NCBI GenBank assembly: GCA_020746105.1
Contig: CM036619.1
Location: forward strand, 51,444,635-51,508,634
DNA length: 64,000 nucleotides
Source: Trogon surrucura
Lineage: Eukaryota > Chordata > Aves > Trogoniformes > Trogonidae
Direction: 5' to 3'
The position numbers and the translations under genes were made by a program. A model generated the notes under the pieces. The model did not search any database and had not been told where the DNA came from. It saw only the letters and a program-made list of their open reading frames with translations. This document shows positions 25,301 to 40,300 of the stretch, piece after piece (within the stretch, counting starts at the first letter, position 1; the number at the start of each line of letters is the position of its first letter).

Positions 25301-28300
25301 TAGATGATCTTTGAGGTCCCTTCCAACCTTTAACATTCTGTGATTCTGTGATTCTGTGATTCATCAGTAACTGTACTAACTTGCAATGTTTGCAGTATCT
25401 GTCATTAAAACATCTTCAAATAATTTTCACAAATATATTAACTTCAGCTTTCAAACTTCTATGAAATTGGCGAAGTATCCAGAATTATCTAAGTCCAGGT
25501 TACTTCCCTTGGACCCTGTTAAAATAAGGAACACCAGGAATCTTCTCCATTGTGTAGGGCCTCACTGGCTTTGATCAGGACAATTTTGACCTTCCCTTCA
25601 TTAAAGTAAGTATTGACTGAGACTATTTAGCTTTTCATATGGCATCACAGAAGAGCCTCTCATTATAGCACCTTACGCATGTAAAATGACATTCACATCT
25701 CTGCAAAAGCAGTCGTGAGTTGAATAACGCTACAGTGCTTCTTAGACAGAGCATTTGAGCCCTGGAAAGTGCACACGCTTACAAGACGCACATTTAATTA
25801 CTTTAATAACCAGCCTGTTCCTCTAACTAAACCAGTATGTATAGCTGCAGGCAAGGCAGAAGATAATGGCACAGCATGGAGGCAAAAGCTTCCTACCTGA
25901 CATGAGTCACCAGCGTACTCCGGAGGGCAGGAGCACGTCTCTACGCTGTAGGCGATGCTACCGCTGCCTTCGCTGGTGGCTTCTTCCAGCCCAACCTCCC
26001 CAAGGGTTAATCGTTGAGTCTCTGTGAAGTAAAGGCCTCTGATGTGTAAGCCATCTAGTCTAGACAGGATTGTCATCAGTTCTTCTCTGGATACACGGTT
26101 ATTGGTGCTGGCGTGCCTGAAGTTTCCCTGCATGTTAAGGGTACAAAATGAGCACAGCCCTGCAGCTTCTTAAAAAGAGTATCTGCAAAGAAGACAGGAT
26201 GATAGAAAAAGGGAGAAACCCCCCCATGGAACGGACCACTACAGTGCCAAATGGCGTGGGGTGAAATAGAGGTCAGAAAAATACATATAATGAATGTAAA
26301 TACAGGATAGGTGGAAAAAGGAGTAATGAGTATAAAAAAGGATGGCCGATTTACTTTGCAAAGGTACATATGGCTCTGAGGTATCAAAAAGTGAAAAAGC
26401 ACACAGGCTCTTCTTCAGGCATCCAAATTTCTTTGAGGCATCACCCACCAAACCATGAAAGGGTGGAGGAAAATGCTTTTGCTTTTAAGAGCGAATGAAG
26501 CCCTAGAAATCCAGTGTAGAAATCCAGAATGCCTTCTCATGCTTTATTGCTGCTAATAGACACTGCATTAGTGAAAATGGAATCTGACTTGAAGAAACAT
26601 CTGTTTTGCCTGCATATGAGATGCAAATAAATAACCCACTTTGACCTTCTGAGCACAGATTTAAGGTAGGAAAAATCCCTGCTAATGTCACCTGCCTGAA
26701 TGTTGGACACCCATTCCAAATTAGGTAGCTAGTCATCAAGGAAAACAGTTAACAGTTCATTCCATCCCTACTGAGTACAGTCTGGGGCTCCGATGAATCA
26801 TCTTCCATTGATGACTGATTCAGTTATTGCTCCACTGGCCCTGGAGAGAGTGCTAAGGACTACAGTGGGCAAGAAGCCTAAAGCAGAGGTGCTAAAATTA
26901 GGTGGCATGAACCAGAACCCAGGTTCAACATGGCAGTAAAGAGAGAAAAACTGTGTTTATATTTCAGTTCTACAATATTTAAGTTTATATCTACTATATT
27001 ATCGAGTGGTATTTCTGCACATATCACATGTATACTTTTTATATACCACTGGGAAGAAAAGGAAAGGCCATTCCATCTTCATTTCTTACCTCAACTAGCT
27101 GCACACGGCCATAATACTGACGGTCAGGCAGGGGGTTGTTGGGATCCATATAGGCAATTTTCATTTGCTGGCCCTATGTGAAAACAAGAGTATAACATTG
27201 CCATTTCACTACTTTTTCTGGTAAAGTGTTCAGATGCAAAAGAATTTGGTGAAGCATATCAATCCTGTTCTTTGGGAGTTAAAAACTAACTAATATTAGG
27301 AAAACTGTCTGTCATTTTGTCAGCAAAGTGGTACAGCACACGCTGTGTTCTGGCATCAGCAGGGATTTCACTGCTTTTGCCTATTAACAACCTGGCTTTC
27401 AAATAAAACACCAAGATAATTAAATTAATGCTGACCAATTTTCGGAAGAACTAGTCATTACTTTTGAGAAAAGAAGTTTTTGCATTTTCAAACACTCTCC
27501 TTTGCATCCTGTTGCACAATCTACTTTGGATACTACGGTAGTGCTTTATGAGGTATGTTTCCCAAAATGAATCCCAAAATACTGAATTAGTATTTCTGAT
27601 GGCCTGAAGAAATAAAACCACCCCCTTGGTAATTTCAACAAACAGTAAAAGATTTCAATTTTGGCCCTAAAATAGTTAAATTAAAAAAAAAATGTTATTT
27701 TACTTCAGTCCCTTGAAGCCTTATAATTATGCTTAATTTTATGCTGAAGAAAACTCTCATGGAAGATGAGATTAATTACGCATGGAATCCAGGGCATATT
27801 TTGCAGAGTCGAGGCCGAACTTGTTGACAAGTGTGCAAGGCATTAATTAATATTTTTCTACACCTGCATTTTACAGAGAAAATCCAGTTTTATCTTTTTA
27901 TTTGCTCCCAAGTCAGTTATGCTTAATAATATGTTACTTTGACAACAGAGACAGGTGTGTTGATGGCTTTGAGCAAAATGTAGTAAAATCATTTTTATAG
28001 AATCATGGTAAGTTGCTATAAAAGCTAAACACACTATAGGAGCAAAATTTGCCATAGCTGTCAGCTAACAAAAAAAAAAATGGTATTGGCATTCCTTGAA
28101 AGAAAAAATAACATTTCAAAACTTACTGTTAGTTGTACATCAGGTTTCTTATCCAAAAGAACCATGCCCTCACTAGGTAAGCCAAAAGATTTCACCTGGT
28201 AACTTAAGAAGCCACCGTATGAAGAAAGCTGTAACAAAATGCATGAGACCACAGATAATTTGCTGCACCATTGCTTGATATTATTAGTATACCTTTGTAT

Positions 28301-31300
28301 TCAAGTTTACCCCATTTTCCAGCACTATCAATAACATATTTATTCTTTGTTCTTTATACAAAATACAAAAATATGCATTGCTTGGAAGAAATTACTTTCT
28401 TCTTTCGTTTACCACTTTTTGAGCAGTTACTGTTCTCTGGAAGATTGCCTGCACTGGGGTTTTGGGTTTTTTTTCGTACCTGGGATCACACCATCTGTGT
28501 TGTGGACAAATTGCACGTTCACATGAACGTTGTTCTTCCCTTAACCCTTCAGAACAGATTTGGCTCATCAAGAGCAGCTGCCAGACTGACAACAAAAGTG
28601 GTAGTGAAGCCCACAAAAAGCCATGGATTATAAGGAGAAGTCAGACTAAGCATGGTTAAAGGCGGCTCTCGCAGGACAGCGTTTTCTAAACTTACTGTGA
28701 ACATGAACCTCATCAGGAAACCTTTGCTCCACCTTCTGGAGAGCAGGACTTCTACCGATATCAGCTGGTATCGGCTCCGTTGTAAACAGGCCGTCTCTGT
28801 AGGTGCAGGTGAAACCATGCTGCTTCTAGCTCTACCCCAGCTGACCATGGCCAACCCCAAACCCAAGCAGATAACGCACGCTGCTGCCCAGAACGAAGAC
28901 TTTGGTGGGGATGTTTGAATCATCTGACAAACAGCTTCCCTGGGCTGTGTCTGAGTGACTCAGTTCAGAACATATTGAGATTAAAGGAAGCTCCAGGCAC
29001 AGCCCAGACAGTTTTTGTTCCAAGAAGAGCCTAGAAAGAAGGTTTGTGGGTACTGGGTGAAATCAGGTGTTTCGCCACAGACACTACTTTGTTTTGCACC
29101 CCTTGCTATTTGCCTTTTTAGCTTATGTTTGGTTTTGATGTGGGAGGAAGAATTGCTTGGTCAGGTTTTGGTGTTTGGCAGGTAAGCACCAGCCTTCCAT
29201 CTACTCATTTCCATATACCTGGATGAATTACAAAGCACAAATATCTTGGTACTAAATTTGTTCCTTGGATCACAGGGCCGTAATTAATGCGATTATCTTT
29301 AGCCAACTGCATTTTTAAAAGCATCATTTGGAACATTGGCTATATTTTGCCAACACAATCAAGACAACCCTGTATAAATAATTTTTTTCAAAAATATGAG
29401 AAAATTCAAATTAGAGCTAATTTCCTGTTTAACACACATTTTGGGACTGCACCATATGACAGGCTGTTATGTTACTGCTGGTTTTTTTTTGAAATGAAAA
29501 CATTGGTGTTATAAACTACCATCTGTATTCTATATGTGCAGTACTTATTTTCTAACATTAAGAGTGGTCTGCTAAATAGAATGTTAAAATACAAAAGAGG
29601 GGAAAATGGGGATAATGCTGTCCGAGTTTCTCAATGACTGTTGGTTTCTGCACTGCTATAGATTTTACATTTGATTCCCTTACTTTATCTAAAACGTAAA
29701 GAGAGGAAAGAAAATATGCTCTGCTAAATATTAATTTTGCAGTAGAACTAGTTTAAGATAATGGAAAACAGTATTTATACCCTCATCATACTGAAAATGT
29801 CTGGAGTGATCTTGTTCGTATTTTCTGAAAGAGGTGTTGTCGCTGGAAGTAGAACAAAACCTGACAATATCATGAAGAATTAGTAAATTTATGAGCCTGT
29901 AAAACTAGCATCAGTATAGCATTCTCGGGGGGACTCCCACTACTGCAGTATTGCCTGTGCTAAAATACACACACACAGGGTACAGCAAAAGCAGGTCCAA
30001 AAATAGAACTATTTTATTTACAGTGTTGTCACTAAATAAAAGCAAGTCACTGCACATCTAGTTAGATTCTGTAACAAGCAACATAAAAGTCATAGCACTG
30101 TTCTTAGTAGCTGTGTTTTAAAAAGGGTTATTGCCTGCTTTGCATATTGTTTTGGGAACAACAGAAGTCCTTTCAGTTTAACACTGCAGTAGATAACATA
30201 TGCTTTAACATGAAATGTCTTTAAAAAACAGTTTGGAAATATTGAAAGAAGAGCCTCTATAACATTCACAAGAAGCACCCTAGCTAAACGTGCATTCAGC
30301 TCGCTCTCTGAGCATAGGAGAGCAGGATGAAAAAGACTGCTCTAGTCTTTAAAATGAGGACTAAGAGGAACTTTGAAAACCATACCATCTTTAATGCTCT
30401 GGTGCCTATCCCACTTGTTCTCACTTGTGATGCAGTAGGTTTGCATTTGAAAAGCTTGCATGTCCTACAACGGGCTAGCAACTATCAATGCGGTCAAGTG
30501 TTCCACAAAGCAAGAACCTGGGGCTCTGGGCCACCACTAGCAAAGTCACGGAATCACAGAGTGTTAGAGGTTGGAAGGGACCTCGGAAAATCATCTAGTC
30601 CAGCCCCCCTGCCAGGGCAGGATCACCTACAGTAGGTCGCACAGGAACGCGTTCAGGTGGGTTTTGAATGTCTCCAGAGAAGGAGACTCCACAACCTCCC
30701 TGGGCAGCCTGTTCCAGGGCTCTGTCACCCTCACGGTGAAAAAGGTTTTTCTAATATTTTTGTGGAACCTTCTATGCTCCAGCTTGCACCCATTGCCCCT
30801 TGTCCTGTCAATGGATGCCGCTGAAAAGAGCCTGGCTCTGTCCTCCTGACACTCCCCCTTGACATATCTATAAACTTGAATGAGGTCACCTCTCAGCCTC
30901 CTCCAAGCTAAAGAGATCCAGCTCCTTCAGCCTTTCCTCATAAGGGAGGTGTTCCACTCCCTTCACCATCTTTGTGGCTCTACGCTGGACTCTCTCAAGC
31001 AGCTCCCTGTCCTTCTTGAGCTGAGGGGCCCAGAACTGGACACAATATTCCAGGTGTGGCCTCACCAGAGCAGTGTAGAGGGGCAGGAGGACCTCTCTTG
31101 AACTACTAGCTACTCCCTCTGGTCGGTGTGATCCCCAGGCTGAAATGCTGGCAGGTATTAAGCATGAGCAAAAAACTGCTCCCCTGCATGGGTATAAAGA
31201 GCAGCAAGCAGTGCAAAAAACACAAAGGTTAGAAAATCAGGTGTTGCTCTTCCCACGCAACATATAGAAAGAAAAAGGTTCAATGTTTTGCATGCCACTG

Positions 31301-34300
31301 AGCACGTAATCACATTTCATTCTTTTGGAAATCTGCCCAGGAGATACTCCAGGGAGCCCATAGGATATTTGGGCGATTAGCAAGCTCTGTGTGCTCTGGG
31401 TTTCAGAAAAGTGTCTGAAGGCACCAGCTCCCTGAAGCATAGCTCCTGACCACGCTGTTCCCATAAAAATCTCCCTGGCATCAAGCAAGATGATTAATTC
31501 AGTGTTATCGGTTATAATTTTAACACTGTACTCAGAAGTAAAATGTTGTGATTCCTGGCACAACTGGTAAGGGAGATAAGAATCTCATGAGGGAAGAGAG
31601 AGAAACGTATCTAAGAAAAACAATGAGACTCCTGGGAAAAATGAACACATGTTATTAAAATAGATGAGTGAGGTGTCATTTACCTTCTCTCCCAGGTAAG
31701 ATGGTGGTGCTTTCCAGTACAAACTACGCACTGAAGCAGGCAATTCTTGAATATCAGCCACTACACTATTACTGACTGGATTGAAAGTGACTGGAATGTC
31801 AATATTTTCATCCACTGCCTCCAAGCGCCAGTTCCTCATGTCCACAAACTAATGAAAATACAGAAAGGAAATAAAAGCTTGTCTCATTCATTTTAAACTT
31901 TACTAGCACAAGTAATGAGGAGAAATTGCTTAGCCTCTATAATTCCCTTAGCATGAAGTTCAGCCCCTCTAGAGCCAGCTTGAAGTCTTGGCGCAATGGA
32001 TGTTGCAAGGACCTTAAAAAGGAGAGTCGTTGGGACAGATGGGCCAAAGCTACTCAGGATGCAGACATCTGGTTTGTCACCTGCAAACTAAATTTTGTCC
32101 TCAGTCATGTGAAGACATAACACTTCCAGAGGTAACTAGGAATAGCATACACGAACGCAAGGATGTAATTTAGAGGTGCTTTTTAAAGTCCATTCCAAAT
32201 TCAAACCAAGGACCCTAATCTGAAAGACAGAGAGTGGACCTGTTGTGGCAAGTTAACTGCAAGGGAGGGGACAGGGCAGGATATTCTGGAGAGGTAGGCA
32301 ATGAAGCCTAATATTCTGGCTCTTTAATGCACATTTTATGTTAATTGGTGTTGTTTCATGAAAGACCATATATTCTGTTATTTATCCTTTTGCTGGGGGA
32401 AAGAAAGCACAATGCATATGTACTGGAACAGTTCTGTGGTGGGTTGCCCTTGGCTGGCCAGAGCAGTAAAATGAAAAGACAGATATATTTTCAAAAAGTC
32501 TTTGATAATGGCAAGTAATCACTAGAGACAATTTTCCTAAAGAAAACAGAAGTTTGCTACTGACTTGAGCGAGGCCAGATATTCATTCTTTGCTTGTAAA
32601 CAGTGAAGTGCTGCAATATGGATTGTACCTAGTCTATATCTAAACCTAAACTCCTCACCCATCATTCTAGGACTCTGCTTCTCTCTTTTCTTTCTCTTGC
32701 ATTGTTTCAGGGAGCTGTTGTTTTTTTTGTTGCTTTTTCTTCAGCCATCTTACTAATTATTTGCACTACTAAGAATCTATCTTCTTCTTTTCCCACACTT
32801 GACATTAGAATCTGTCACACATTTCTTAGGTTTCAAAATGCATCTATGACATAGACATGTAAACTGACACATGTGCTTATCAAAGCCTCTTGAAGGAGAC
32901 CATTGACTAATGTCTGAAGACAAAGCAATAGAAGGGCATCTCAAATTCAGTGCAACTAGTGATTTGTTAACAAACAGGTGAAAAGGGCCACTTCTGCTCA
33001 AAGGCACTTTCAGATTACACCTAAGTCTTAATAAGGCTGCCCTAAATCCACACTATTACTTGCAGAATATTTCTCTTCCTTAGAAACTAGTAAAATATAT
33101 TTTCAGTTTTGGAAAAAATCTGGTATTTTCTTAATGGAATCAATGTAGGTTGACGATAGCAAAGAAAAAACAATTAGATGCACCTTGGTTCTACGGCGAT
33201 TTGTGCTGTGACAGTTGCTGGTTGCTCCAAAACAAAAGCAAGAGGTGCAACCCCTGGGATTAGAAGGGTCCAGATAAAAGGATCCTGGTCGGCAAGTATC
33301 ACATTCCACACCTTCAACATTCTCCTGTTAAGGCATAGTTGAAAGAAATCTCAGCACTTTCCTTTTGTTTTTGGTGAGGCGCACAAAACCTCCTGCATAT
33401 AAAATAAATCTTTTGAAAGAATATTTATTTAAATGTATGGAAACATGAATGAAAATGTGCAATTATCCAGATACATCATATTCCAAACACAAATAAAACT
33501 GACTTCTTGAAGACTTAGTTATCAGCTGTCTTTCCGGTTTACAAAGTGAACCACTGAGTAATAAATATTAGTCAGATGCAGCTGGCAACTTCCCTGCCAA
33601 AACCTTCCTGCTGGCTTTTCCAAACCTACAATATAAAAGGTCACTTGCGAAAGTTCGCATTTATCACATTTAATTATGAAGATCAGAACAAAAGAAGATT
33701 TCCTGGATGTAATGATGTGGTGAAATGTCAACTGACATAATATGGCTAAAAAAAGCATGGGACCTGGTTAACATCCAATTTGAGATGCAGATGCATAAAG
33801 TGGATCTGTGTAGGGTGCAGACCGCTTCAGTGAGTCAATGAACATCTACTCTGCAGCTCTGTAACACACTGCAAAGCCCAAGACTGGCTGTACAACTGAC
33901 AGATATTGAACCCATTAAAAAAATGGCATTTAACTGCCACTGTGGTAATCTGTGCACATAGTGCAAGGTGTGATGGTTTTTAACAGCTGCATTTAAATTT
34001 TTACCGCAGACTTAACAATGAAATTTCTTTCACCTCATTAAGTAAGAAATAGTCACTGATGTGCAAAACGACGCTTGTGAACGCAGAAGAAATTTCATTT
34101 ATCTGACCTTGCAGAGACAAATTCCTGTCTGGGGATCGCAAACATCTGGCTCTGTTCCATCTCTGTTACAGTTACACGGCACGCAGTTTGGGAAACCGTA
34201 AGTACCAGGAGCACACTGATCACATCGCCTTCCTTTTACTCCTGGTTTGCACCTTTATCAACAAACAAACACAGAGAAGGGAGTCAATAGGGGAGGCAAG

Positions 34301-37300
34301 AACAGAGCAAGAACGGGAAGACTAAAACAAAAGGCAGGTGGGTCTCTGAAACGATTGTGTGGCAACGACTCAATGTTATGATTTCCATGGAGAAGCAGCA
34401 GCAGGTTAGTACTCTTCTCAGATTTGAATGGTGAGACATTTCAAATGGCCATGGAACTGATTAGGAATGGATTTGATTTTGAAGGGCATAAACGCTCACA
34501 GTAAAACTAGACTTCTGCAGCTATTCATTGTAGAACTACTCTCTCCGTACGTCAAGATGTGAAACATGGGTGTTGCACACAGGTAAGCAGAGCTGGAAGA
34601 AGATTTATAGCTGGAGGATGTGACTAGGGCACTGAGGGCACTCACCTGCTAACAAAAAGGTGGAGAATCCCATCATCTGAATAATTATGGGGACTTTAAC
34701 CTGCCACAAGGCTTGGGTTAGTTTGCAGCTGTTCACAAAAGATAAAACCCACTTTTCTCACACTGAAGGCTGAATGCCTTGAATTTGTTTAGGTGAAGTA
34801 CAGCAGATGAAAAAAACCCAACACTAAACGACAAACAAGGCTCGAGATAAGAGAGGACATCTTTCTGTGGCAGTGGCTACTTCAACCTACCTTTACAACA
34901 AACTTGCGCAGTCTGATAAAATTATTGAAAATACAGGTCTGATAATCCCTCTTCCTCCTGCCTAACCTGGTAAGCTGTCTGCACCAAACTTAAATTAGTG
35001 CAGGGTAGATTCAGATGAGACATTAGGAAGAAGTTCCTCACTATGAGGGTGGTGAGGCACTGGAATGGGTTGCCCAGAGAAGCTGTGGATGCCTCATTCC
35101 TGGAAGTGTTCGAGCCCGGGCTGGATGGGGCAACCTGGTCTAGTGGGAGAGAGGTGTCCCTGCCCATGGCAGGGAGTTGCAACTAAATCATCTCTAAGGA
35201 TCCTTTCAACTGAAGCCATTCTGTGATTCCAGCCCAAAGTAGGCTTCAAGACAGTAAGAAACTATTCATAAACAATGTCTGCCACCACCACCACCCACAT
35301 CTTTACATTTTAGTATGATATGATAATTTTTTTAAGTCTCAGCAAGTTGGTGAAGTCTCCTTTGACTCTTAGTACCAAATTCATACACGCATTAACACTA
35401 TGAATTTAATGAAAATAAACAGGTAAAGTATGTGGATGTGGTGGTAGACTGCACTGCAAGTAATATATGAAAACAATTACTCAAGTTATCAAACAACGGG
35501 CAAGGTTTCTCAGAGTCCTCTGAATACATTACCCACACATACAGATAACTGGAACTTGATGGGGACTTTGAACTTCATGTAATCCATAGAAGGAAAAATA
35601 TTAATTAGAATGCAGCAGTTAGATATACACTTCAGCAATCAGTCCAAAAGTATTTATTACATGTCAAATTTGCTTCTGAATTTATTACCAATAAGCTGTC
35701 ATTTCTTTGATATTTTCTAATTACGCTGCACATGAAAAATACAGAATCATAGAATCATAGAATGTTAGGGGTTGGAAGAGACCTCTAGATATCATTTAGT
35801 CCAATCCCCCTGCGAGAGCAGGATCGCCTAGAGTAGGCCACACAGGAACGCATCTTAATTATCCATATCACCATTACAATCAGGCGATACAGCTTTTCAC
35901 TGAAACAGAAAAACATGACTACTTCTGCAAAAATTATCCTAAATTTTACTCAAGTAGAAATGTGCCAAGTTCTTACTTTGAAGCATTAGATTTTATCTGA
36001 GTGATTTATTTATTTGATTTATTTTTGCGTATTATTTATTTTGATATCATTTTGTATTGCACAGGGAAAATGCAAGTATAGACAAATTATGTTGAGAGTG
36101 CATCAGGAGATACAGAATATACTGTACTTTAACCTTGAACCCCAATTTCTAATAAAGAAAACAGATTCCTGTTTTGATTTTGGGACAGGACAATTATTCA
36201 CTTCATATGAAAAAGACAGAGTTATAAAAAGAATTTAAATTCAGGAAATAATATGAGCATTTTCTAAAAATCAGTGATCCCTATCATATTTATGGGCTTA
36301 ATGGCAGAGCAGGAAGGACATATTTCTCTTTTTTAGGATCCTAACATAACTAAACCAATGAAACCAAACTAATCCTGCCCTTACACAACCCACTGGCTAT
36401 CAAGTATTTGCACGTGCTATTTAAAGACTTGATCTCTGCAAGGAAATAATAGAAATGTTCCATTATACAATTGCTACAGCATCTGCATTTAAGATCCTTC
36501 AGTCCCCGTGGCTGTGTCCCACATGCTATATCTATTTTAGAGGATGCAAATAAAAGAATAAATCTGAAGAATTTAATCTCATCTCAGCATGCTGAGTTAC
36601 AGAAAAATAAGCATATACCACATAGAACGTATAATTTTTAAGATTGATTATCACCTATGGCTCATACTGAACCATGCTTTCCATACACACAGCACCTATC
36701 ACCAGTTTCTCAGAATTCAGTGCAAACATTTAAGCTTTATAGTACTTAAAAACATCATTAGACTGAAATCCAGACATCAGACTGTGGAAGGTCAACTGCA
36801 AAATTTAAAGGCTTTGGGAAATAATGTACACCATTACAAATGATGTACGCTTCCAGAAGTCAGGAGCTCTGATCTGATGGCTGCTACGAGCTGGCACTGG
36901 GTGAGTCACATGAGACAGACAGAGATTTGGTGATTTACTGTGAGTGACATGGCACGCCACTGGCAAACAGAATGCAAGCCCAAGAATCCCAAACCCCACA
37001 ATTAGTTACCTGCACAAACCAATTTTCCACTAAAACCTTGCAGCTGTCCCTGAAACATCTGAGTCCTCCTCACTATTGACAAGCACTGCTTAAATCCCTA
37101 CTAACCTTTACCAAAGTTTTCCACATGGCCTCCATATACCTGAAAAGAAGGGTGAGGCAAACCACTGTCACACTGTTTATAACACATATATCCCAAACTT
37201 ACTTGCACTGCCCATTGTTTTTTTCACATTCTGGGCTTGCGGCATTAACGACTCCTCTTTCTGAACAATTGCAGCTCTCGCAGCCAGCAAGAGGGTGATA

Positions 37301-40300
37301 GCTGAAGGAATGTTCCTCGCACACTTCACACGTTGGTTTCACAGTTCGGGGAGGGCAAATGCATTTACCAGTCACGTCATCACAAAGACGCTGCCCGCAG
37401 TTGCACGCTAGGTCGAAGAAAATGTTCTACAACTCAATGACATCTCAACTTACAATGATCAACTCTTATTAAACAAGTACATGAAACAAATACACACAAC
37501 ATTTATGTATAAAGGACATGACTCTTTTTCACTAGTTTTAAGCTTGGGGTAATGGAAAACAACTATGTGGCTGTAACAGTAGCTTCAAAGAGTAGCTTTA
37601 GTTTCTGGCTCTTTTCCAAAGATTGGTTGCTCAACTTCACCACAGGCATTATTAACCACTTCCCAAAACAACCTAGGATTAAACGACAAATAGTTAAGGG
37701 CACCATTTTACAAAGAAACATTTATAAATAATAACTGGGAAGGCAGCTGAGGACTGTTGGTGTAATCTAAAAATCTGTTGATGTTATTAAGAATAACATC
37801 AGAATATGAGGAATTAAGAATGTTATGTCTCTGATCATCTGTGGAAAATCTTGACAGTGTAAATGGGACACAACAGTCAAAACTTGGAAACAGAGTTAGG
37901 AATCAGTGCAGAAAAATCCATTTGACTGAAAGAGTGGAATATGGATTTTAACAAGTTAAGCTGTAAGCCTGCCACCTGTGACGAGACAAGACATGTGAAG
38001 GCACACTTCATCATGAGCTAGATGTGCTTGAAGGGAATGGGGTTGCCACTCCCTTAAACTGAAAGTCACGCTGTGCTAAACCTCCAATGGCTCAACCTGC
38101 CTCCTATAGGATCACGCTCTATAAAGAAAAGTGACGCTGCAGTGTCTATGCAGTAAAATCAGAGAATTGAATAAAAGGTCATGTCAGGTGCTGAATAAAT
38201 CCAAGCAGATACTTACGCTTGCAGAACGGGAATCCATAGTAGCCAGTTTGGCATCGGCTGCACCGACGACCGATGACATTAGGTCTGCAAACACACTGTC
38301 CTCCCAGGGGGCTACAGGTAGGGCTTGTGGCACCTGTGCTGTGGCAATCACACGGCAGGGCTCCGTTGTTGTAGAAAGCCACTAGTGACCTCACAGAGTC
38401 CTTACAGAAGGCCGATGATTCTTCTGGGCTATTAAATTGAGATATAAATCATGTCAGTACTGGCACGCGGGAACTGTTATCAGTGTGGTTTGCAGCAGTG
38501 CAGCAAATTAGGGTCCTGTCTTTCAAACAATTCCTTGACATAAGGATGGCATCAGTACACATGCAAGGATAACTTTAATTAAATTAGTGGTGAATGGCTT
38601 TGAACATGCAGGCAAGAGACTTTTTTTCAAAGAAAGCGCGCGTATTAGTCATATCAGTTCAGACATGCCAAGCAAAATACCAAATACCAAAGATGGAAAT
38701 ACCAAAGACAGAAAGATGACATAGATTTTCCTCTTATGTACTGTGAGCAATAAGGCTCTACCTTTACATTTCATTTACAATAGAAAGTCATGGAAGAATG
38801 ACTCATGGAAATAAATGGGCCAGCGTAAGTCATTAAAAGCATTTTAATGTAGCACAATGACGGGGATTTTATACATAAGTCTTTAACACAGAGGAAAAAT
38901 AATATTAATTCCCAACTTGTAGTCAGTGTTCAGTTTTTTAGAAAGTGATGCTTACTCAATATAAAAATTGTTTCCTCCACATTGTCTGATAAAATCAAAT
39001 GACTTGTCCACTGTCCTTTTGTCAAGAATTTTGTAACTGTAGGTGTCTGCTGGAACAACTAAGACATTTTCCTTAAAACAACAAGAAAGCTAAATTGTGT
39101 ATTTCAGAGAAAAGCAAAAGACACAAGCTAAGGCATTTATATACTTAAATGGTGCTTCATTACACATTCTAGATTTTCTCAAAACCTGTAACACTTTTAC
39201 TGAAAAAAACCCAGGAAGATATACTTCTTATCTTCCCCCCAGAGTTGTGATGCTACAAGCAGTGTAAAATAAAAATAGTATATAGTATCTTATAAGTTGA
39301 GCATTTTATAATAGAACAGAAGCAGTGCACAAGATCCTAAAAATCTGAGACATAACATTAAAAGGCAAATTCTTTTTTTTTTTTTTGGCTTTCATCTTTG
39401 CATCTGTCTCAAAATGAATGGTGAACCTGAGAATATCATTTCCAAGTACATTAGGGAATAAACGTACCAGAACCAGCATTTTTCCATGGGGTATCACCAC
39501 TGTAACAGAGACCTCAGGTTCAGAAATGTCAAGCTCAATTTGGTTTTCTGCAATCACCTGATCCCGACAGCCAGAGGTACGAGGGCAGAATGAAGCATTG
39601 AAAGAACCTAGAAAAAAACCCCATAATGCTAAAAAATGCTCCATGTGCCAAAGAGCTGAGAAAGGAAAGGGGTGAGATCAAATTCAGATGCTTACCTGAC
39701 CACACACGTCCTGCATCCACACGCACTTGCACGGGGAACACTGGGTGTGCTGGCTGATAAAACTGTACCACAAATACATGTCTGCCCAGGCGAGGCATTC
39801 TGCCGCTCAAGGTAATCTGGTTCTGCAGAAACAAGAACAGCTCTGATAGTATATTTGTTTCGTGAAATATTCTTGGGTTTATGAGCTGTGCTCCGTGCCA
39901 CCTACCTGCGATGAAAGAGAGGGGGCTTACTACCTCTAAGCAAGTTAAATATCTTTGCAGAATATGGCATTACAGCCCCATGCTCCTACCTGTTTGCATG
40001 CCAAGCACATCTGAAGTTCTTCTGCAGTCTGTGAGACTACTGCGTAGTTTAGAAAGAAGTCTGCACTTTTGTCTCTTCCTGTGTGTTGTCTTTGTGGCTT
40101 ACTCAGTTACTTTGTGGCAACATTTTGATCCTATAACATTCCTCAGTTTTGATGATCTTAAAGTGTTTAATCCATTGAGCTGTACTGAGAACACACTTTG
40201 TGACTTACAAAGCAAAGTTTTGAAAATGTGAGATACCTGTAATGGTGTCAAGGTGACTCCGTTAACTGAGTCAGAAGGTAAAGTGATGCTCAGAGGATCA

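Larger units (their letters stand above)
34253..37202. other. Intron with two CR1 pieces
   Basis: Besides CR1 sequences at 34990-35231 and 35743-35853, the remainder is AT-rich and unrecognised. Confidence 0.6.

Noticed and set aside
32433..32465. Start of an ERVL-type LTR
   Set aside because: Only about 25 bases resemble an LTR start and no further LTR text follows.
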